Assembly: GCF_004345855.1 (NCBI RefSeq)
Contig: NZ_SLXN01000001.1
Span: 248,001-312,000, forward strand
From: Sphingomonas sp. BK235
Lineage (GTDB): Bacteria > Pseudomonadota > Alphaproteobacteria > Sphingomonadales > Sphingomonadaceae
Direction of reading: 5' to 3'
DNA: 64,000 nt
The position numbers and the translations under genes were made by a program. Of the stretch, positions 45,363 to 55,029 are shown piece by piece. Each line of letters begins with the position of its first letter. The stretch's first letter is position 1. Below the pieces are notes generated by a model. It did no database searches. It had not been told where the DNA came from and saw nothing but the letters and a program-made list of their open reading frames with translations.

Positions 45363-45694
45363 GGGGGCTCAGCTCGTCCCGGACGCGGGGAGGTGGCAGC
45401 GCGTCAGCGCTGACGAAGGGGGGCTCCGCATACGAGCCGGTGTGTTCGGGGCGAGCCCCCTCCACCACCCGGCTGCGCCGGGGCGATCCCCTCCTCGCGG
45501 GCGGGGAGGAGTTACACAGCGTCGCTTGGCTCCCGTTAAGGGGATCGTTGTGCGATTCCTGTCATTCAGGCCTTGAGCCGAGATCCATCGCGCCGCGAAC
45601 ACCTAAGTCGTTGCTTTTGCGAAGTCATGGATCCCGGCTCGCGGCCGGGATGACAAGGGCGGAAGGCGCGAACGCCATCTCGCAACGATCCCCT
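45363..45694. other. Repeat-rich intergenic stretch
   Basis: No gene was recognised in this 332-nt gap. From about 45385 to 45515 it holds facing GC-rich segments (GGGGAGGTGGCAGCGCG and CCCCTCCACCACCCGGCTGCG) that resemble a common sphingomonad intergenic repeat. This is followed by the inverted-repeat element 45538-45695. The acyl-CoA dehydrogenase and cell-wall hydrolase genes converge on it. Confidence 0.6.
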
Positions 45695-45695
45695 T
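45538..45695. repeat. 158-nt element bounded by inverted AAGGGGATCGTT arms (copy 2)
   Basis: Left arm AAGGGGATCGTT (45538-45549) and right arm AACGATCCCCTT (45684-45695) match those at 39550 and 39688. The interior differs from copy 1: it carries a facing pair GAGATCCATCGC / CATGGATCCCGG and a CCCGGCTCGCGGCCGGG hairpin of the dispersed hairpin family, so one repeat appears nested in another. The stop codon of the cell-wall hydrolase falls at the edge of the right arm. Confidence 0.7.
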
Positions 45696-46987
45696 CAGGG
45701 GAGGGGCTGGGACTGGGGCCTCGCCATGAGGGTAGCGTTCGTGGCGCCGCCGGCAGCCGGTCGGTCTGACCTCGACGGCGCGGGACGCAGTCCAATCGAT
45801 CCGTCCGAGGGCAGCGTGCCTCTCACTCCCGTTCCCTCGCGTCGCCGCACGCCCTCGAGCGGCTCCGGCCCTGCTGACAGTGCCCCCGACGGTGGGGCGA
45901 GCTGCGAGACCGCCTGCCGCCGCATGCACAGCCCCGGTCCGGTGCGCGGGAACTCCTTGCAGTTCCACAGCATCCGCTCGATCCCCGCGTCCTTGTTGCG
46001 AAGATAGCTGAACGACATCGCCGCGATCTGCTGCGCGGTCATCGTCGCGCTCCCCGGCAGCTGCGCCCGCTCGGTCCAGCCCATGAACTTGCACCGCGCG
46101 CGCTCGCCGCACGCCGCGCGCGCGGCGTCGATATAGCGCTCGGGCGAGTCGCTCCCCAGCAGCATCGCGAAGGCGTCCTCGTCCCCCGCCAGCGGCGTCG
46201 CCGCCGGTGCCGGAGCGCCCGCGCCCGCGAGCAACGGCGCCGCCGCGGCGGTCGCGGCCTCCGCCTCGGTCAGCGCGGCGCCGAGCTGGTGCGCGGGCGA
46301 TACGGGTGCCAGCGCGGCGATCACCGGCTCGTCGCGCGACACCGCGCGGCGGAAGGCGGGCGGCGTGCCCCACCATCCCGTCCAGCGGAAGAACAGATGG
46401 GTGTGGACCTCGGCGATCTTGTCGAGGCTCGAGCTCCAGTACGGCACCACCCAGTCGGTGTGGTAATGCGTGGCGTAGCCGACCTTTTTCTCGACCTTGC
46501 CCGCCAGCGCATCGGCCGCGACCTTGCGCGCGCGCTCCCACGCCGGCGCGCTCGGATGCCGCGCCAGCGCGCCGTCGCAGGTGAAGGTGAACTGACAGCC
46601 GGTGCTGCGCTCCGATCCCTGAAAGACGACGCCGCACACCGTCTTGGGGAAAGCGGGATGGCGCAGCCGGTTGAGCACCACCTGCGCCACCGCGCGCTGG
46701 CCCGCCGGGTCGTCGCCGGCCTCGTACCAGCCAGCGGCGGCGAGACAGTCGGTCGCGCGCGCCAGCGCCGCCGCGTCCCCGGCGAAGCGGAACGGCTGCG
46801 CCGCCGGCTTGGGCCCGCGCACGAACGGGATCCCCGCGTTATAGGCGCGCGCCTCCTCGGCCGTCAGGTCCTGCAGCTCGACCGGCTCGACCGCGGGCAG
46901 CTCGGTCGGCGGCGCGACCCGCTGCGGCGGGCGCACCTTGGCGGCGATCGCGCGCGGCACCGCGGGGGTGCGCTGGATCATCACCAC
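45695..46987 (-). CDS. Cell-wall hydrolase, SleB/CwlJ family
   Basis: The 430-residue frame (GTG 46987) has the SleB-type domain at about 65-200: CLAAAGWYEAGDDPAGQRAV, AQVVLNRLRHPAFPKTVCGV, VFQGSERSTGCQFTFTCDG, and ATHYHTDWVVPYWSSSLDKI. The family cleaves cortex or vegetative peptidoglycan. No signal precedes the start as given. In-frame codons upstream to 47062 encode a hydrophobic helix (ILGGIALLAIAGPVV), but the only start candidates there are ATT or CTG. The last 60 or so residues are low-complexity (PSGALSAGPEPLEGVRRREG) and run into a dispersed repeat that supplies the stop. It is 70 nt after cysK on the same strand. Confidence 0.82.
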   Translation of the reverse strand: MVMIQRTPAVPRAIAAKVRPPQRVAPPTELPAVEPVELQDLTAEEARAYNAGIPFVRGPKPAAQPFRFAGDAAALARATDCLAAAGWYEAGDDPAGQRAVAQVVLNRLRHPAFPKTVCGVVFQGSERSTGCQFTFTCDGALARHPSAPAWERARKVAADALAGKVEKKVGYATHYHTDWVVPYWSSSLDKIAEVHTHLFFRWTGWWGTPPAFRRAVSRDEPVIAALAPVSPAHQLGAALTEAEAATAAAAPLLAGAGAPAPAATPLAGDEDAFAMLLGSDSPERYIDAARAACGERARCKFMGWTERAQLPGSATMTAQQIAAMSFSYLRNKDAGIERMLWNCKEFPRTGPGLCMRRQAVSQLAPPSGALSAGPEPLEGVRRREGTGVRGTLPSDGSIGLRPAPSRSDRPAAGGATNATLMARPQSQPLP

Positions 46988-47057
46988 CGGGCCCGCGATC
47001 GCCAGCAGCGCGATGCCGCCGAGGATCGCGCCCGTCCGCGCGCCGATGCCGCCCAGC

Positions 47058-47978
47058 TCAATTCTCCGGCAGGAAGTCCGGCACCGAGAGGTAGCGCTCG
47101 CCGGTATCGTAGTTGAAGCCGAGCACGCGCACGTCGTCGGGCAAATCGGGCAGCTTCTGGAGGATCGCGGCGAGCGTCGCGCCCGAGGAGATGCCGACCA
47201 GCATGCCTTCCTCGCGCGCGGCGCGGCGCGCCATGTCCTTGGCCACCGCGGCGTCGACCTCGATCACGCCGTCGAGCGCCTGGGTGTGGAGGTTGGCGGG
47301 GATGAAGCCGGCGCCGATCCCCTGGATCGGGTGCGGCCCGGCCTGGCCGCCCGAGATCACCGGCGATGCCTGAGGTTCGACCGCGAAGACCTTGAGGTTA
47401 GGCCATTCCTTCTTCAGCGTCTCGGCCACGCCGGTGATGTGGCCGCCGGTGCCGACGCCGGTGATGATGACGTCGATCGGCGAATCGCGGAAATCGTTGA
47501 GGATCTCCTGCGCCGTCGTGCGGACATGGACGTCGACGTTGGCGGGGTTCTCGAACTGCTGCGGCATCCACGCGCCCGGCGTCTGCTCGACCAGCTCGAG
47601 CGCGCGCTCGATCGCGCCCTTCATCCCCTTCTCGCGCGGGGTGAGGTCGAACTGCGCGCCATAAGCGAGCATCAGGCGGCGGCGCTCGAGGCTCATGCTC
47701 TCGGGCATCACCAGGATCAGCTTGTAGCCCTTCACCGCGGCGACCATGGCGAGGCCGATCCCGGTGTTGCCGCTGGTCGGCTCGACGATCGTGCCGCCGG
47801 GCGAGAGCGCGCCCGATGCCTCGGCCGCCTCGATCATCGCCAGCGCGATGCGGTCCTTGATCGAGCCGCCGGGGTTCGACCGCTCGGATTTGATCCACAC
47901 TTCCGAGTCGGGGAAGAGCCGGCTGACTCGGATGTGCGGCGTGTTGCCGATCGTCTCCAGGATGGTCTGGGCCTTCAT
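47058..47978 (-). CDS. cysK: Cysteine synthase A (O-acetylserine sulfhydrylase)
   Basis: The 306-residue PLP enzyme contains the lysine motif [15 protein letters not shown], the [15 protein letters not shown] loop, the phosphate-binding [15 protein letters not shown] and [11 protein letters not shown]. It makes cysteine from O-acetylserine and sulfide. ATG 47978 overlaps the stop of the MFS gene by four bases, so the two are translationally coupled. Confidence 0.95.
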   Translation of the reverse strand: MKAQTILETIGNTPHIRVSRLFPDSEVWIKSERSNPGGSIKDRIALAMIEAAEASGALSPGGTIVEPTSGNTGIGLAMVAAVKGYKLILVMPESMSLERRRLMLAYGAQFDLTPREKGMKGAIERALELVEQTPGAWMPQQFENPANVDVHVRTTAQEILNDFRDSPIDVIITGVGTGGHITGVAETLKKEWPNLKVFAVEPQASPVISGGQAGPHPIQGIGAGFIPANLHTQALDGVIEVDAAVAKDMARRAAREEGMLVGISSGATLAAILQKLPDLPDDVRVLGFNYDTGERYLSVPDFLPEN

Positions 47979-49342
47979 GGCTGCGCTACTCCGTGCTGGG
48001 GTTCGGTCTCTAGCATATCGGGCGGGTCAAAGGTCCGCGCGTTCTTCAGTTCCGGGAACAGCCGCGACCAGATCACCGTGATGGCGATCGCGCCGACGCC
48101 GCCGAACACCACCGCGCCGACCGGCCCGAGCAGCGACGCCATCAGCCCGCTCTCGGCCTCGCCGAGCTCGTTCGAGGCCGAGATGGTGAGCTGCGACACC
48201 GCGCTGACGCGGCCGCGCATCGAATCGGGGGTGTGGAGCTGGATCAGCGAGGTGCGGACATAGACCGACACCATGTCCGCGCCGCCCGCGACGATCAGCC
48301 CGACGAGGCTGAGCAGGAAGTCGGTCTGGAGCACCGGCCATCCCGCGCCGAGCGCGACATGAGTGATGCCGAGCGCGTCGGTCAGCTGCGTCGCCACGCC
48401 GAAGCTGAGGATGCCCAGCCCGAAGACGATCACCGAGGCGAGCATCTTGACGCCGACGTCGCGCTTCATCGGGCGGAACGAGAACCACAGAGCGGTGCTT
48501 GCCGCGCCGATCCCCATGCCCGCCGCCAGCACGCCCAGCCCCGAGGCGCCGACGTGGAGGATGTCGCGCGCGAAGATCGGCAGCAGCGCGGTCGCGCCGG
48601 CCAGCAGCACCGCGAACAGATCAAGCGTGATCGCCGCGAGCACCAGCCGGTTGCGGCGGACATAGGCGAAGCCGTCGAGGATGCGCTGGAGCGGGCGGCG
48701 GTCCTTCTGCGCCGGCGGCTGCGGCACCTTGCCGATCAGGAACATCAGCCCGAGCGCGAGCAGCAGCAGCCCCGAGATCACGCCATAGGCCACGTCGGGG
48801 TGGATCGCGTAGAGCAGCCCGCCGACGCTCGGCCCCGCGATCGTGCCGAACTGCCACGCGATCGAGGAGATCGCGATCGCGGTCGGCAGGCTCTCCTTGG
48901 GCACGAGATTCGGCGCCAAAGCGGAATAGGCCGGCCCGGAGAAAGCGCGGGCGACCCCGATCAGGACAGCGGACACGAAAAGATAGGGAAGGCCGAGCTG
49001 ACCCGACCAGGTGAGCAGCCCCAGCGTCGCGGCGTTGAGCACCAGCAGCGCGGTGGTGCCGCGCACGATCCAGCGGCGATCGACCGTGTCCGCCACCAGC
49101 CCGACGATCGGCGTCAGCAGGAACAGGGGGATGAACTGCACCAGCCCGATCATGCCGAGGAGAAAGGCGGCGTCGCGTATGTCCATGGTCTGGCGCGCGA
49201 GGCCATAGACCTGCCAGCCGATGATGATCGCCTGCGCGCTGATCGCGATCGTCCCCGCGAAGCGCGCCAGCCAATAAGCGCGGAAATTGGCGATGCGTAG
49301 GGGGTGGCGCGGCGCGGCCGGCGGGTCGAGGGGGCGATGCAT
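47975..49342 (-). CDS. MFS transporter, EntS-like (MFS_3)
   Basis: The 455-residue membrane protein starts [20 protein letters not shown] and has about 12 predicted helices. The MFS loop motif appears as [17 protein letters not shown], the second half has [20 protein letters not shown], and [13 protein letters not shown] is typical of enterobactin-exporter-like proteins. The substrate is unknown. Coupling to cysK suggests export of a cysteine-related metabolite, but that is only a guess. Confidence 0.88.
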   Translation of the reverse strand: MHRPLDPPAAPRHPLRIANFRAYWLARFAGTIAISAQAIIIGWQVYGLARQTMDIRDAAFLLGMIGLVQFIPLFLLTPIVGLVADTVDRRWIVRGTTALLVLNAATLGLLTWSGQLGLPYLFVSAVLIGVARAFSGPAYSALAPNLVPKESLPTAIAISSIAWQFGTIAGPSVGGLLYAIHPDVAYGVISGLLLLALGLMFLIGKVPQPPAQKDRRPLQRILDGFAYVRRNRLVLAAITLDLFAVLLAGATALLPIFARDILHVGASGLGVLAAGMGIGAASTALWFSFRPMKRDVGVKMLASVIVFGLGILSFGVATQLTDALGITHVALGAGWPVLQTDFLLSLVGLIVAGGADMVSVYVRTSLIQLHTPDSMRGRVSAVSQLTISASNELGEAESGLMASLLGPVGAVVFGGVGAIAITVIWSRLFPELKNARTFDPPDMLETEPQHGVAQP

Positions 49343-49456
49343 CTGGGCCGCGGCGTAAACCCGCGCCGAAACCCTTGCAAGCGGGTGGGGTTTGCAGTCG
49401 GACGCGACCCGCGCCTATAGGCCCCCATCTCCCCAAGGAATGAGGTCCTGTCCATC

Positions 49457-50527
49457 GTGGCAAAAGCCCCAGCACGCAGCCCGGCACCGGCCGGCGACAC
49501 GCCCCCCGCCGACCCGCAGAAGACGAATCGCGAGCGCCCGTCGGACCCGCGTCCGTATGAGGCGAGCAAGGAAGAGCTGCTCAAATTCTACGAGGACATG
49601 CTGCTGATCCGCCGCTTCGAGGAGAAGGCCGGGCAGCTCTACGGCCTCGGCCTGATCGGCGGCTTCTGCCACCTCTACATCGGCCAGGAAGCGGTCGCGG
49701 TCGGGCTCCAGTCGGCGCTGACCGAGGCCGATTCGGTGATCACCGGCTATCGCGACCACGGCCACATGCTGCTGTGCGGGATCCCGCCCAAGGACGTGAT
49801 GGCGGAGCTGACCGGGCGTCAGGCCGGCATCTCCAAGGGCAAGGGCGGCTCGATGCACATGTTCAGCGTCGAGCATAAATTCTACGGCGGCCACGGCATC
49901 GTCGGCGCGCAGGTGTCGCTCGGCGCCGGTCTCGCGTTCAAGCACAAGTACAGCGAGGACGGCGGCGTCTGCCTGGCGTATTTCGGCGACGGCGCGGCCA
50001 ACCAGGGCCAGGTGTACGAGGCCTTCAACATGGCCGAGCTGTGGAAGCTCCCGATCATCTTCGTGATCGAGAACAACCAGTACGCCATGGGCACCAGCGT
50101 CAACCGCGCCTCGTCCGAGGACCAGCTGTACAAGCGCGGCGAGAGCTTCCGCATCCCCGGCCTGCAGATCGACGGCATGGACGTGCTGGCGGCGCGCGGC
50201 GCGGCGGAAGAGGCGCTCGCCTGGGTGCGCGCGGGCAAGGGGCCGATCATCCTCGAGATGAAGACCTATCGCTACCGCGGCCACTCGATGTCCGACCCCG
50301 CCAAATATCGCTCGCGCGACGAGGTGCAGGCGGTGCGCGACAAGTCCGACCCGATCGAGGCGGTCAAGCGCGTGCTGAGCGAGACGCACGGCGCCAAGGA
50401 AGACGAGTTCAAGGCGATCGAGCAGCGCATCCGCAAGCAGGTCAACGAGTCGGCCGATTTCGCCGAGAGCACCCCCGAGCCGGATCCGGCCGAACTGTAT
50501 ACCGACGTCCTGGTGGAGAAGTATTGA
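49457..50527 (+). CDS. pdhA: Pyruvate dehydrogenase E1 component alpha subunit
   Basis: GTG 49457 gives 356 residues with a Pro/Ala-rich N-terminal extension of about 35. E1-alpha motifs follow: [63 protein letters not shown], the thiamine-diphosphate motif [29 protein letters not shown] and the regulatory-loop-like [14 protein letters not shown]. It decarboxylates pyruvate in the PDH complex together with PdhB, one nucleotide downstream. Confidence 0.97.
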   Translation: MAKAPARSPAPAGDTPPADPQKTNRERPSDPRPYEASKEELLKFYEDMLLIRRFEEKAGQLYGLGLIGGFCHLYIGQEAVAVGLQSALTEADSVITGYRDHGHMLLCGIPPKDVMAELTGRQAGISKGKGGSMHMFSVEHKFYGGHGIVGAQVSLGAGLAFKHKYSEDGGVCLAYFGDGAANQGQVYEAFNMAELWKLPIIFVIENNQYAMGTSVNRASSEDQLYKRGESFRIPGLQIDGMDVLAARGAAEEALAWVRAGKGPIILEMKTYRYRGHSMSDPAKYRSRDEVQAVRDKSDPIEAVKRVLSETHGAKEDEFKAIEQRIRKQVNESADFAESTPEPDPAELYTDVLVEKY

Positions 50528-50528
50528 G

Positions 50529-51971
50529 ATGGCGATCGACATCAAGATGCCGGCGCTGTCCCCGACGATGGAGGAGGGCACGCTCGCCAAGTGGCTCGTC
50601 AAGGAAGGCGACACGGTGAAGTCCGGCGACATCATGGCCGAGATCGAGACCGACAAGGCGACGATGGAGTTCGAGGCGGTCGACGAGGGCACCGTTGCCA
50701 AGATCCTGGTGGCCGAGGGCACCGACGGGGTGAAGGTCGGCACCGTCATCCTCCAGCTCGCCGGCGAGGGCGAGGAGGCGGGGTCGGCGGACTCGGCCGC
50801 CCCCGCCGCGACCAAGGACGATTCGCCGCGCGCCGACGCGGCGGCCGACGAGCAGAAGAAGTCCGACACGGTCGAGGATTCGGCGCATCCCGCGCAGGAG
50901 AAGGTGGAGACCGGCGCGCGCCAGATGTTCGAGGCGGCGCGCCACGACGCCGAGGTGAGCGACCCCGCGGTGCCCGAGGGCACCGAGATGGTGAAGCAGA
51001 CCGTGCGCGAGGCGCTGCGCGACGCCATGGCCGAGGAGATGCGCGCCGACGCGCGCGTGTTCGTAATGGGCGAGGAGGTCGCGCAATATCAGGGTGCCTA
51101 TAAGGTGACCCAGGGCCTGCTCGACGAGTTCGGCGACAAGCGCGTGATCGACACGCCGATCACCGAATACGGCTTCGCCGGCGTCGGCACCGGCGCGGCG
51201 ATGGGCGGGCTGAAGCCGATCGTCGAGTTCATGACGTTCAACTTCGCCATGCAGGCGATCGACCACATCATCAACTCGGCCGCCAAGACCAACTATATGT
51301 CGGGCGGCCAAATGCGCTGCCCGATCGTGTTCCGCGGACCCAACGGCGCGGCGAGCCGCGTCGGCGCGCAGCACTCGCAGAACTACGGCCCGTGGTACGC
51401 CTCGGTGCCGGGCCTGATCGTGATCGCGCCCTATGACGCGGCCGACGCCAAGGGCCTGCTCAAGGCGGCGATCCGCAGCCAGGACCCGGTGGTGTTCCTC
51501 GAGAACGAGCTGCTCTACGGCCGCTCGTTCGAGGTGCCCAAGCTGGACGATTGGGTGCTGCCGATCGGCAAGGCGCGCATCATGCGCCAGGGCAAGGACG
51601 TGACGATCGTGAGCTACTCGATCGGCGTCGGGCTCGCGCTCGAGGCGGCCGAGAAGCTGGCGGGCGAGGGCGTCGAGGCCGAGGTGATCGACCTGCGCAC
51701 CTTGCGCCCGCTCGACACCAAGACGGTACTCAAGAGCCTCGCCAAGACCAATCGCCTGGTGGTGGTGGAAGAGGGTTGGCCGACCTGCTCGATCGCCTCG
51801 GAGATCGCCGCGGTGGTGATGGAGCAGGGCTTCGACGACCTCGACGCGCCGGTGCTGCGCGTCACCAACGAGGACGTGCCGCTGCCTTATGCCGCCAACC
51901 TCGAGAAGCTGGCGCTGATCTCGGCGGACAAGATCGTCGCCGCGGTGAAGAAGGTGGCCTACCGCAACTGA
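50529..51971 (+). CDS. pdhB: Pyruvate dehydrogenase E1 beta subunit with N-terminal lipoyl domain
   Basis: The 480-residue product opens with a lipoyl domain ([20 protein letters not shown], then [17 protein letters not shown] with the lipoylated lysine). An acidic Ala-rich linker (about 80-140) follows, then the E1-beta catalytic domain ([72 protein letters not shown]). A lipoyl domain on E1-beta is a hallmark of alphaproteobacteria. E2 and E3 are not in the window. Confidence 0.97.
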   Translation: MAIDIKMPALSPTMEEGTLAKWLVKEGDTVKSGDIMAEIETDKATMEFEAVDEGTVAKILVAEGTDGVKVGTVILQLAGEGEEAGSADSAAPAATKDDSPRADAAADEQKKSDTVEDSAHPAQEKVETGARQMFEAARHDAEVSDPAVPEGTEMVKQTVREALRDAMAEEMRADARVFVMGEEVAQYQGAYKVTQGLLDEFGDKRVIDTPITEYGFAGVGTGAAMGGLKPIVEFMTFNFAMQAIDHIINSAAKTNYMSGGQMRCPIVFRGPNGAASRVGAQHSQNYGPWYASVPGLIVIAPYDAADAKGLLKAAIRSQDPVVFLENELLYGRSFEVPKLDDWVLPIGKARIMRQGKDVTIVSYSIGVGLALEAAEKLAGEGVEAEVIDLRTLRPLDTKTVLKSLAKTNRLVVVEEGWPTCSIASEIAAVVMEQGFDDLDAPVLRVTNEDVPLPYAANLEKLALISADKIVAAVKKVAYRN

Positions 51972-52033
51972 GCCGATCGGGGAGGGGCCGCGGTGCGGTT
52001 CCTCCCCCGGCGTGTGATCCACTGGTGCGAACC

Positions 52034-52066
52034 AGCCGGTGCGCCTGCGCACGCAGGGGCCCAGAG
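52034..52066. repeat. Dispersed CCTGCGCACGCAGG repeat
   Basis: TGCGCCTGCGCACGCAGGGG followed by CCCAGAGCC at 52038-52067 matches TGCTCCTGCGCACGCAGGAG plus CCCAGAGCC at 39578-39607 with few differences. It lies in the gap between the pdhB and histidine-kinase genes, which converge here. The inner CCTGCGCACGCAGG is itself near-palindromic. Its role is unknown. Confidence 0.55.
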
Positions 52067-52154
52067 CCCCGCGCGCGGCGCCTATCGTTCTGCGCTACGG
52101 CTAACGCCCGAACACCGTACGACCGCGGTGGATCCGACCTCCGCCGCTCGCGCG

Positions 52155-53513
52155 TCAGCCGCGCGGCAGCGTGATCGTCGCGACCAATCCGCCGCCCTCG
52201 CGCGCGGCGAGCACGATCGCCCCGCCCGCCTCCTCGACGATCGCGCGCGCCAGCGCGAGCCCCAGCCCGATCCCGCCGGTCTCGCGGTTGCGCGAGGTCT
52301 CAAGCCGGATGAAGGCGCCGAACACGTCGTCGAGCCGATCCGCCGGGATGCCCGGCCCGCGATCGGCGACCACGATCGCCGCGCTCGCCGCCTCGGCCCG
52401 CAGCGACACCTCGGCGGCGCCGGCATATTTCACCGCATTCTCGATCAGGTTGCGCACCGCGCGGCGGATCAGCGACGGGCGCAGCCGCATCCGCAGCCGC
52501 TCGGCCTCCTCGAAGGTGACGTCGTCGCCCAGATCGCGGAAGTCCTCCACCACCGCGTCGACCAGCGCGGCGAGATCGACCTCGGTCTCGGGCTCGCTCG
52601 GGCGCCCGAGCCGCGCCAGCGACAGAATGTCCTCCAGCGTGCGGTTCATCTCCGCGATCGTGTCGGCCATGCGCGCGCGGTCCTGCTCGTCCTCGACCGA
52701 CTCGATCCGCACGCGCAGCGCCGCGAGCGGCGTGCGCAGATCGTGGCCGATCGCGCCGAGCATCCGGTCTTTCTCGTCGAGCATCGCGGTCACGCGCAGG
52801 CTGAGCGCGTTGAACGCGGCGATCACCGCGGCGACGTCGGGCGGCCCGTCCTCCTCCAGCGCGCGCGGCGGCGTGCGCGGCGAATAGGCGCGCGCGGCGG
52901 CGGCGAGCTCGCGCAGCGGGCGCGAGATGCGCCGCGCCACCCACAGCACCGGCAACAGCACCATGCCGTACAGGATCAGCGTCTGCGCGAGCAGCCGCCA
53001 GAACAGCCGCGTGTCGCCGCGCGGCAGCCCGCCCGCGAGCACCAGCCAGCGCCCGCCCGGCTGCTGCGCGGCGATCACGATCGACTCGGGCAGCGGCTCG
53101 GGACCGTGGCGCGCCGCCATCCGTCGCTCGAACCGGCTGAGCGGCACCTTGTACGTTCCCGGCGGCGCGATCGCGACCTCGACGCGGCGCATCCGCACGC
53201 CGAACTCGTCGAGCTGGGTGCGGATCTCGCGCGCCATCTCGGGCTGCGGGTCCATGTCGGCGGTGATCGGGCTGCGCGCGGCGACGCGGACGCGGCCGCG
53301 GTCGGGCGCGATCCGGCGCCCGCTCGCTTCCTGATCGATCGCGTCGGCGAGGCGGAACGCGGCGGGGCGCGATGCCTGCGCCACGCGGAAGCTGCTCCGC
53401 TCGCGCAGCAGCAGCGCGAGGTTGATCGCCTGCGCGACGAACAGCGCCAGCGCGACCAGCAGCGCCATCTGCCCCGCCAGGCTGCGCGGCCACGGCAAGC
53501 GGCGTGGCGTCAT
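52155..53513 (-). CDS. Sensor histidine kinase
   Basis: The 452-residue protein has a membrane helix near the N-terminus (MALLVALALFVAQAINLALL), a periplasmic loop (about 45-170), a second helix (LILYGMVLLPVLWV) and a HAMP domain with RRISRPLRELAAAARAY. The phospho-histidine is in MLGAIGHDLRTPLAALRV. The ATPase N, G1 and G2 boxes appear as RNLIENAVKYA, VADRGPGIP and GGIGLGLALARAI. It is 7 nt downstream of the response regulator gene and is its probable partner; the stimulus is unknown. Confidence 0.93.
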   Translation of the reverse strand: MTPRRLPWPRSLAGQMALLVALALFVAQAINLALLLRERSSFRVAQASRPAAFRLADAIDQEASGRRIAPDRGRVRVAARSPITADMDPQPEMAREIRTQLDEFGVRMRRVEVAIAPPGTYKVPLSRFERRMAARHGPEPLPESIVIAAQQPGGRWLVLAGGLPRGDTRLFWRLLAQTLILYGMVLLPVLWVARRISRPLRELAAAARAYSPRTPPRALEEDGPPDVAAVIAAFNALSLRVTAMLDEKDRMLGAIGHDLRTPLAALRVRIESVEDEQDRARMADTIAEMNRTLEDILSLARLGRPSEPETEVDLAALVDAVVEDFRDLGDDVTFEEAERLRMRLRPSLIRRAVRNLIENAVKYAGAAEVSLRAEAASAAIVVADRGPGIPADRLDDVFGAFIRLETSRNRETGGIGLGLALARAIVEEAGGAIVLAAREGGGLVATITLPRG

Positions 53514-53520
53514 CGCGCGC

Positions 53521-54258
53521 TCACAGCCGCGTCACGTCGGTGGAGAGCGCATAGCCGCCGCCCCATACCGTCTTGATGATCTCGGGCGCCTTGGGGTCGC
53601 CCTCGATCTTGCGGCGCAGCCGGCTCACCTGATTGTCGATGGCGCGGTCGAACGCCGCCGCCTCGCGCCCCTGAGTCAGGTCCAGCAGCTGGTCGCGCGT
53701 CAGCACCTGGCGCGGCCGTTGTACCAGCGCGAGCAGCAGGTTGTACTCGCCGGTCGACAGCGGCACCGATACGCCCTCGCGGTCGACCAGGGCGCGCTCG
53801 CCGGTCTTGAGCAGCCAGCCGGCAAAGGCATAGGCGCCGCTCTCGGGCGCGTGCTGGCGCACCGCCCCGCCCGCGGTGCGGCGCAGGACGACCTTGATCC
53901 GCGCCGCCAGCTCGCGCGGGGAGAACGGCTTCACGACATAATCGTCCGCGCCCATCTCCAGCCCGACGATGCGGTCGGTCTCCTCGCTCTTGGCGGTGAG
54001 CAGGATGACGGGCACTTCCCCGGTGGCGCGGATGTGGCGGCACAGCGACAGGCCGTCCTCGCCCGGCATCATGATGTCGAGCACGACGAGGTCGATCGCA
54101 TAGGCCGCCATGCGCGTCCGCGCGCTCTCCGCGTCGCCCGCCTGGGTGACGCGAAAGCCCTGTTTGGTCAGATAGACGGCGAGCGGCTCGCGGATCGAGC
54201 GCTCGTCGTCGACCAGCAGCAGGTGGGGGATGTCGCCCATGTCGTGGGGGCCTGCCAT
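53521..54258 (-). CDS. OmpR-family response regulator
   Basis: ATG 54258 (MAGPHDMGD) is chosen because GGAGG lies 8-9 nt upstream; the longer frame to 54273 has no ribosome site. The 245-residue product has a receiver domain (HLLLVDDERSIREPLAVYLT, phospho-Asp in LVVLDIMMPGEDG, Thr and Lys in LLTAKS and VVKPFSP). An OmpR winged helix ends in IDNQVSRLRRKIEGDPKAPE and TVWGGGYAL. It pairs with the adjacent kinase. Confidence 0.94.
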   Translation of the reverse strand: MAGPHDMGDIPHLLLVDDERSIREPLAVYLTKQGFRVTQAGDAESARTRMAAYAIDLVVLDIMMPGEDGLSLCRHIRATGEVPVILLTAKSEETDRIVGLEMGADDYVVKPFSPRELAARIKVVLRRTAGGAVRQHAPESGAYAFAGWLLKTGERALVDREGVSVPLSTGEYNLLLALVQRPRQVLTRDQLLDLTQGREAAAFDRAIDNQVSRLRRKIEGDPKAPEIIKTVWGGGYALSTDVTRL

Positions 54259-54288
54259 AGCTCGTGCCTCCATGGGAAGACCGGTGCG

Positions 54289-54918
54289 TCAGTCGCGCTC
54301 GACGGGCGGTGCGCCGCGACCGCCGCGCAGCTCGCCGTCGGGCCCGATCCGGCGCGCGCGCATCAGCAGCCGCATCGCCTCGCGCTCCTGCCGATCGACG
54401 CGGCCGTCATGGTTGGTGTCGGCGCGGTCGAACTGCCGCAGCGCGCGCTCGCGGAACTGGTCGCGCGTGATCGCGCGCGCGCCGCCGCGGTGGCGCCGGG
54501 CGCCACGCGCGCCGCGATCGTCGTCGTCGCCGACGCCCGGCGGGGGCGGGGGCGGGGGCGGGGGCGGGGGCGGGGGCACCTCCGCACCTGGCGGGGGAGG
54601 GGGCGGGGGAACGCCTGCGCCGGGGGGCGGCACGTCGTCGCGCGGCGGACGCGGCGGACGCGCGGCGCGGCGCTCGTCGCGTTCGATCTTGCCGTCGCCG
54701 TTGGTGTCCATCGCGGCGAAGCGGCGGTCGGCCTCCGCGGCGGCCTCGTCGCGGGTCACCACGCCGTCATCGTCGCGGTCGGCGGCGCCCCAGGGGCCGC
54801 CACGCGGCGCGCCGGGTGCGTCGGCACGCCCCGCGGCGGGAGGATCCTGTGCCAGCACGGGGGCGGCGGTCGCGAGCGCGGCGGCGCCGAGCGCAGCGGC
54901 GGAGAGCAAGGTCTTCAT
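54289..54918 (-). CDS. EF-hand protein with polyproline tract, exported
   Basis: The 209-residue product has a Sec signal ([20 protein letters not shown], cut after VLAQ). Three EF-hand loops follow: DRDDDGVVTRDE, DTNGDGKIERDE and DTNHDGRVDRQE. The second and third are separated by a Pro/Gly-rich linker with runs of 7 and 13 prolines. It is probably a periplasmic Ca2+-binding protein. It lies 30 nt upstream of the two-component genes on the same strand, so it may be co-regulated or a sensor accessory. The longer proline run is encoded by a perfect hexanucleotide repeat. Confidence 0.86.
   Translation of the reverse strand: MKTLLSAAALGAAALATAAPVLAQDPPAAGRADAPGAPRGGPWGAADRDDDGVVTRDEAAAEADRRFAAMDTNGDGKIERDERRAARPPRPPRDDVPPPGAGVPPPPPPPGAEVPPPPPPPPPPPPPGVGDDDDRGARGARRHRGGARAITRDQFRERALRQFDRADTNHDGRVDRQEREAMRLLMRARRIGPDGELRGGRGAPPVERD
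54541..54576. repeat. Six perfect tandem copies of CGGGGG
   Basis: The hexamer CGGGGG is repeated six times without error inside the EF-hand gene. On the coding strand it reads CCCCCG and encodes Pro-Pro per unit. A change in copy number would keep the frame and alter only linker length. Confidence 0.9.
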
Positions 54919-55029
54919 TCGATACCCCTCGACAGCTTGGGCAGGGCTCGTGCCCCGCCCGCGCCGTCGCCCTAGGTGCCGCTTGTCGCGGCAGCATGTC
55001 GGGGAACCGCTATTTTGTCGCTAAGTGTG

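Noticed and set aside
54541..54576. G-rich tract as a regulatory G-quadruplex
   Set aside because: The tract lies inside a coding sequence and is fully explained by the proline codons; a quadruplex is possible but nothing else supports it.
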